The notes beneath the pieces are model-generated. The model did not search any database, was not told where the DNA came from, and saw only the letters and a list, made by a program, of their open reading frames with translations. Shown here piece after piece: positions 60,759 through 64,000 of a stretch of 64,000 nucleotides of DNA (position 1 is the stretch's first letter; each line of letters opens with the position of its first letter). Location of the stretch: NCBI RefSeq assembly GCF_009451885.1, contig NZ_WIAO01000005.1, positions 163,813-227,812 on the forward strand, given 5' to 3'. The DNA comes from Glycomyces albidus. Its GTDB lineage: Bacteria; Actinomycetota; Actinomycetes; Mycobacteriales; Micromonosporaceae. Made by a program: the position numbers and the translations under genes.

Positions 60759-61997
60759 TCAGTCGTCGTCGAGTTCCTCGTCCCGGACGCGGTTCCGGCT
60801 CCAGTCGACGTCGTCCTCCCGCAGCCAGGTCTCCCTGGTGTAGGTGTCCTCGTCGTCCTCGTCGTTGTAACCGGAGCGGGTGCCGCCGCGAGCGCCGGTG
60901 CCGCTGCGGCCTCCAGGGGCCCCGGCACGGTTGCCGGTTCCGCCGCCGCTGTTCAGACCGCCGCGACCGCCGGTGCCGGAACCGGACCGGCTGGTACCAG
61001 AGGAGGCGCCGGCGCGAGCCGGGCTCGTGTTGCCGGTGCCGCGACCGGGCGCGCTGCCGGCACCGCCGCCGGACGTCGCGGGACCGAACAGGCCCGCACC
61101 CCCACCCAGGAGGCTGGCGCCGCCCGCTCCGGTGCCGCCGCCGGCCGGCATGTAGCCGGTGCCGCCACCGCCGCCGGGCATGTAACCGTGGGCGAGACCA
61201 CCACCGCCGACGTCGCCGTCGATGTCGTCGTACGAACCGGGCATCCAGTCGTCGGTCACCGGATCGAGGTCGTCATCCGTACCGAGGACGCCGTCGGCTC
61301 CAGCGGTGTCGGCGCCCGAGACGGCGCCAGGGGCGTCCGGGACGTCGTTGGAGTTCGTCAGGCCGTTCTCGGCGAACACCCCGCCGGTCGGCGGCTGGTA
61401 TGTGCTGTTGCCGGGCATGTCGCTGGGGGGTGGAGGCGGCGGCTCGGCGAAGATCGGGTTGACCACCCGCTCGTACGCGTACTTGTCGCCGAGGTCGGCG
61501 ACGATCTGGGCCATCCGGTCGTGCCGAGCATCGAGGTACTGCTGGTACTGCTGCTCGTACTGCGGCTTCTTCGTCTGGTAGTCCGGGTCCGTCTCGCTGT
61601 GGCCGTTGCTGTCCAGCCACTCCTCGTACGTCTGCGTCGAGCTCGGGTACAGGTCCTCGCTCGCTGCGTCGGTCTGCGCCGTCTTGAGCGCTTGGGCGAG
61701 CGCCGGAAGGGTCAGTTCTCCGAGGTCCTTCATACCGTCCTCAGAGGTCCGGCTGTACTCCTCGACGATCGCCATGCGATTCTCGAACTCGTCAGCCGCG
61801 GTCCCCGTCCACTGCGTCCGCAGGGACTGCACATGGACGACCATCTCCTCCCGGGCCGCCTTCATGCCGCTCGCAGCGGTGACCCAGATCGAACCGCCCT
61901 GATCGACGCCCCAGTCGTCACCTTCTTGGAGCATGTTCCAGAGCTGCTCTTGGCTATAGGTGCTCTTGTAGAAGTCTTTGCCTTTGCCGTAACCCAT
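60759..61997 (-). CDS. WXG/PPE-like ESX substrate with Gly-rich and acidic tail
   Basis: The 412-residue protein has a helical N-terminal third with LRTQWTGTAADEFENRM, the WXG turn of ESX substrates, followed by a Gln/Tyr-rich coiled segment (KPQYEQQYQQYLDARHD), a poly-Pro stretch (EPPPPPPSD) and a Gly/Thr/Ser-rich disordered region, ending in an acidic tail (DDEDTYTRETWLRED ... ELDDD). This resembles PPE-type secreted proteins without being a classical one. The ATG at 61997 has AAGGAG seven bases upstream. It follows the 62045 gene by 47 bases in one operon, so both may travel through ESX together. Confidence 0.65.
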   Translation of the reverse strand: MGYGKGKDFYKSTYSQEQLWNMLQEGDDWGVDQGGSIWVTAASGMKAAREEMVVHVQSLRTQWTGTAADEFENRMAIVEEYSRTSEDGMKDLGELTLPALAQALKTAQTDAASEDLYPSSTQTYEEWLDSNGHSETDPDYQTKKPQYEQQYQQYLDARHDRMAQIVADLGDKYAYERVVNPIFAEPPPPPPSDMPGNSTYQPPTGGVFAENGLTNSNDVPDAPGAVSGADTAGADGVLGTDDDLDPVTDDWMPGSYDDIDGDVGGGGLAHGYMPGGGGGTGYMPAGGGTGAGGASLLGGGAGLFGPATSGGGAGSAPGRGTGNTSPARAGASSGTSRSGSGTGGRGGLNSGGGTGNRAGAPGGRSGTGARGGTRSGYNDEDDEDTYTRETWLREDDVDWSRNRVRDEELDDD

Positions 61998-62044
61998 CCT
62001 CGGCTCCTTCCTAGGGGTTCAGGCCGTCAGCCATCTCGCCGGGG

Positions 62045-62620
62045 CTAGAGCATCCCGGGTTCTTCGTCCTCAGGAGCCGGCTGGTCCTGACCGCCTGTGG
62101 GATTGTCCCCGCGGGCCTCCTCGACATCGCTCTCGGTGATCCCGCCGCCGCGACTGTCGAACTCGTTCTGGATGCTGGAGACCGAAGCAGAGATCGCGCC
62201 GTCGTTCTCGAGATAGCTGGTCTTGATGTCCTCGCTGATGACCTTGCCGGTGTTGAGGCCGTGAGCGACGCGGTCGATCTGCTCGGCGCGCCCCGGGTAG
62301 GTGATGCTCTTGTACGCCTCGGCGAGCAGCTTCGCGTCCTCGAAGCCGCCGAACGGAAGGTTCACCGTGTCGACCTCGCGCAGGCTCCCGGAGTTCATGT
62401 ACTCGGGGTTCGCGCCCTCGCGCAGGCGCACCACTCTGCCGCCGAGCACTTGGCTGCGGTAGTACTCCAGGTCGCTGAGCGTCAGACCCATCTGGGAAAT
62501 GAACTCGTCGAAGGACTCCTCGGTCATCTGGAACCGGGTGCCGCTGGAGTCGGTCACTGTGTAGGTGCCGTCGGTGTTCTGGACCGCACCGCCACCCATG
62601 TCCTCGGGAAGCAACGTCAT
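62045..62620 (-). CDS. Small acidic ESX-locus protein of unknown function
   Basis: The product of about 191 residues is soluble and acidic, with LPEDMGGGAVQNTDGTYTVTD, a long helical middle (ESFDEFISQMGLTLSDLEYY, FEDAKLLAEAYKSI) and a Pro/Asp/Glu-rich end. I do not recognise it. The start is ambiguous: ATG 62620 and GTG 62623 are adjacent and GAGG overlaps them. It is first in an operon with the PPE-like protein, divergent from the esx pair, so a chaperone or co-substrate role is possible. Confidence 0.55.
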   Translation of the reverse strand: MTLLPEDMGGGAVQNTDGTYTVTDSSGTRFQMTEESFDEFISQMGLTLSDLEYYRSQVLGGRVVRLREGANPEYMNSGSLREVDTVNLPFGGFEDAKLLAEAYKSITYPGRAEQIDRVAHGLNTGKVISEDIKTSYLENDGAISASVSSIQNEFDSRGGGITESDVEEARGDNPTGGQDQPAPEDEEPGML

Positions 62621-63107
62621 CACCTCGATGGGTCGAGTTTCGTCAGGGGGTATGGTCGGGGCTCCCGCGCATCGTCACGCCGTGCTGTGGGCACGCGGCC
62701 GCTCCGATCGTGCTCGCTCCAGCATACCGATGCAACGCAATCCGGGCGCCGTTGGCGGCCCGGCACGGCACGAACCGGGGAGATCGGGACACATAGGAGC
62801 ATGCCAGGCTCGCGCGACCTGCGACGGCACCGGAACGCTCAGTTGCCGACCGACGTGACGCGGCGTCCCATTCGACCCGACTACCCCAGGCGTCGCCCTG
62901 GTTGCCCCGTACGCCCGACGTGGCACAAAGTGGGGATACACGGGCCTCGTCACTACTAGTAAACTCGGAGACGCACCGCCAGCCCGGTGAGTTTGCACGG
63001 ACGGGTTATGGTGACTGCGGAATCGATGAAAAACTCACTGGGATACCCCTGACGGCCTAGATCTCTAGAGCCGCAGCCCCCGGTTCAACGATCAGGAGGT
63101 GTATTCG
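62621..63107. other. Divergent regulatory region between the PPE-like operon and the esx pair
   Basis: This 487-base gap has no convincing gene; the frames seen in it are short and lack ribosome sites. It contains AT-richer sequence near 62940-63050 (ctactagtaaactc, tatggt) where esx transcription probably starts, and small inverted repeats such as aaactc/gagttt (about 62958-62993). No consensus promoter pair could be assigned. Confidence 0.4.
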
Positions 63108-63398
63108 ATGGTTCAGATGACAGTCGAGACAGTCCAACAGGCTGCCGTAGACACGCTGAACTGCCGCCAGGAGGTCGACGGCACGCTCGGCGAGCTCCGT
63201 ACGCTCTGCGACTCGCTCATTGCTTCTTGGCAGGGCGCCGGCGCCACCGCGTTCTCCGAGACCATGGAGATCTGGGACAGGGAAGCCAAGGACCTCCTCG
63301 ACGCGCTCGAGAACATCGCGAACATGCTGGACGCCAGCGCCACCGCGACCGACGAGCAGGACGCGACCAGCTCCCAGGGCTTCGAAGGCCTGCTCTAA
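63108..63398 (+). CDS. WXG100 ESX substrate, first of pair
   Basis: The 96-residue protein is a helix-turn-helix hairpin with SWQGAG at the turn, as in EsxA/EsxB proteins. It begins MVQMTVETVQQAAVDTLN and ends in a Ser/Gln/Gly tail. The ATG at 63108 has AGGAGG eight bases upstream. It is secreted as a dimer with the protein encoded 41 bases downstream. No C-terminal YxxxD/E signal is obvious. Confidence 0.9.
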   Translation: MVQMTVETVQQAAVDTLNCRQEVDGTLGELRTLCDSLIASWQGAGATAFSETMEIWDREAKDLLDALENIANMLDASATATDEQDATSSQGFEGLL

Positions 63399-63402
63399 CC
63401 AA

Positions 63403-63413
63403 CCCCCCCCCCC
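63403..63413 (+). repeat. Poly-C tract between the esx genes
   Basis: Eleven consecutive C residues lie in the gap between the two WXG100 genes, 26 bases before the start of the second. Slippage here would alter the length of the leader but not any protein. Confidence 0.8.
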
Positions 63414-63439
63414 GAGACTTTAGGAAGAGGTGACCTGAC

Positions 63440-63724
63440 ATGCCCGGAGCGATTGCTCTTAATTACGCGGAGATGGAAGACGCGCACCAGCGCATTCTCA
63501 GCGGTTCCCAGTCCATCAACGACAACCTCGCCGACCTCGGCAGCAAGCTCGACGCCCTCGAATGGGAGGGTGACGACCGCGTTGCGTACATGGAGCAGCG
63601 GGCCGAGTGGGAAGGCTCGATGGCGAAGATCAACGAGATCCTCGAGGCCATCGGCGGCGCCGTCGACCGTGCCCGGCAGAACTACGCCGACACCGAGGCC
63701 GCCAACGCTCTGAAGTTCCGGTAA
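63440..63724 (+). CDS. WXG100 ESX substrate, second of pair
   Basis: The 94-residue protein is the partner WXG100 hairpin, with ALEWEGDDR at the turn and a helical C-terminus ending RARQNYADTEAANALKFR; YADTE matches the YxxxD/E type secretion signal. The ATG at 63440 follows GAGGTGA. A strong terminator ends the pair, and an IS3 element begins about 150 bases beyond it. Confidence 0.9.
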   Translation: MPGAIALNYAEMEDAHQRILSGSQSINDNLADLGSKLDALEWEGDDRVAYMEQRAEWEGSMAKINEILEAIGGAVDRARQNYADTEAANALKFR

Positions 63725-63751
63725 GCCGGACTTCCACACTGCCAGGCGAGC

Positions 63752-63787
63752 AAAGACCCGGGACGATCCCTGATCGCCCGGGTCTTT
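63752..63787 (+). terminator. Terminator of the esx pair
   Basis: aaagacccggg / cccgggtcttt, with an inner cgatc/gatcg stem and a TTT end, lies 28 bases past the stop. This is a strong intrinsic terminator. Confidence 0.85.
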
Positions 63788-63873
63788 CGCCGTCCATCTG
63801 CAGACGACCGCAGCCGGCTCCGTAACAGGACCCTCGAGGGAAGCCGCACAGAACAAGAGGGGCGCAGTCCGAT

Positions 63874-64000
63874 TGAACTGGTCCCCGATTGTTGGACTGG
63901 TGTTTGAAGGCTAGGCCATGAGGGTCTGGGCCCGGTATGCAGCCGGGGTCAGGCCCTCAAGCCGTGTGTGGATGCGTTCGGTGTTGTACCAGCGGATGTA
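63874..64000. mobile_element. IS3-family element, one end (cut by window)
   Basis: The window ends inside an insertion sequence. tgaactggtccccgattgtt (63874 onward) has the look of an IS3 terminal repeat, and the adjacent minus-strand frame is the C-terminus of an IS3-type transposase. Target-site duplication and the other end are not visible. Confidence 0.6.
63911..64000 (-). CDS. IS3-family transposase, C-terminal fragment (partial)
   Basis: Read on the minus strand the frame gives YIRWYNTERIHTRLEGLTP and then AAYRAQTLMA before a TAG at 63911-63913. This is the conserved end of the rve (DDE) integrase core of IS3/IS2-type transposases, whose YN..R.H..L.G.TP motif is diagnostic. The rest lies outside the window, so completeness cannot be judged. 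Confidence 0.8.
   Translation of the reverse strand, partial: YIRWYNTERIHTRLEGLTPAAYRAQTLMA

Noticed and set aside
1..64000. tRNA or rRNA genes
   Set aside because: No cloverleaf with a TTCGA-type T-loop and no rRNA-like block was noticed on either strand; a covariance search was not possible.

Overview
The window looks like a chromosome segment of a high-GC, GTG/TTG-start-rich actinomycete. The main clues are a GTP-dependent PEPCK, a PIN-PhoH protein, a sporulation/conservon-type sensor kinase with a roadblock partner, an EhuBCDA-type solute transporter and a complete-looking ESX (type VII secretion) core. A Glycomycetales/Micromonosporales-type organism is my guess; nothing in the window fixes the genus. 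No tRNA, rRNA or CRISPR array was seen.

Layout. (1) 1-8.5 kb is an accessory region. It holds an HD phosphohydrolase (cut by the window edge), a regulator/Nudix pair, an orphan gene, then a strongly AT-rich two-gene OLD-nuclease/UvrD-helicase module (Gabija-like defence), a PIN-domain gene translationally coupled to an unknown gene, and a recombinase-like HTH scrap. (2) 8.6-19 kb holds a small membrane protein, an alpha/beta hydrolase, a heterodimeric ABC exporter with complementary lost motifs, a thioredoxin-fold DUF255 protein, a DUF998-like membrane protein that runs without a stop into a convergent gene, two tandem SLT-like lytic transglycosylase paralogs and PhoH. (3) 19.2-24.9 kb is a compact cluster (small helical protein, helical/Cys protein, EccC/FtsK-like ATPase, coiled-coil membrane protein) that resembles a minimal, unassigned secretion or translocation system. 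(4) 25-28.3 kb holds a 38-residue membrane microprotein, pckG and a cis-prenyltransferase with a leaderless promoter. (5) 28.4-33.9 kb contains three consecutive SigE-type ECF sigma genes, each followed by a single-pass membrane protein of one family. (6) 34-45.8 kb carries nicotinamidase, ctaD, a sensor kinase/roadblock pair, TrkH/TrkA, ehuBCDA and a divergent GntR regulator with a probable operator. (7) 46-63.7 kb holds a secreted SGNH hydrolase and the ESX locus: a Gln/Gly/Tyr-repeat membrane protein, eccB, eccD, divergent eccC, accessory proteins including a candidate WXG/hydrolase/lipoprotein effector operon, mycosin, a PPE-like Gly-rich protein and the esx pair. (8) The last ~130 bp are one end of an IS3-family element.

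How the parts fit. EccB, EccC, EccD and MycP would form the ESX membrane complex exporting the two WXG100 proteins at 63.1-63.7 kb and probably the PPE-like and hydrolase proteins. EccE and EccA are not seen in the window. The OLD/helicase pair is the clearest horizontally acquired defence module. The least explained and most interesting pieces are the 19.2-24.3 kb FtsK/EccC-like cluster, the triple sigma/membrane-partner array, the PIN/unknown pair and the ESX-linked hydrolase/lipoprotein operon. Function assignments rest on motifs read by eye; no database search was run.
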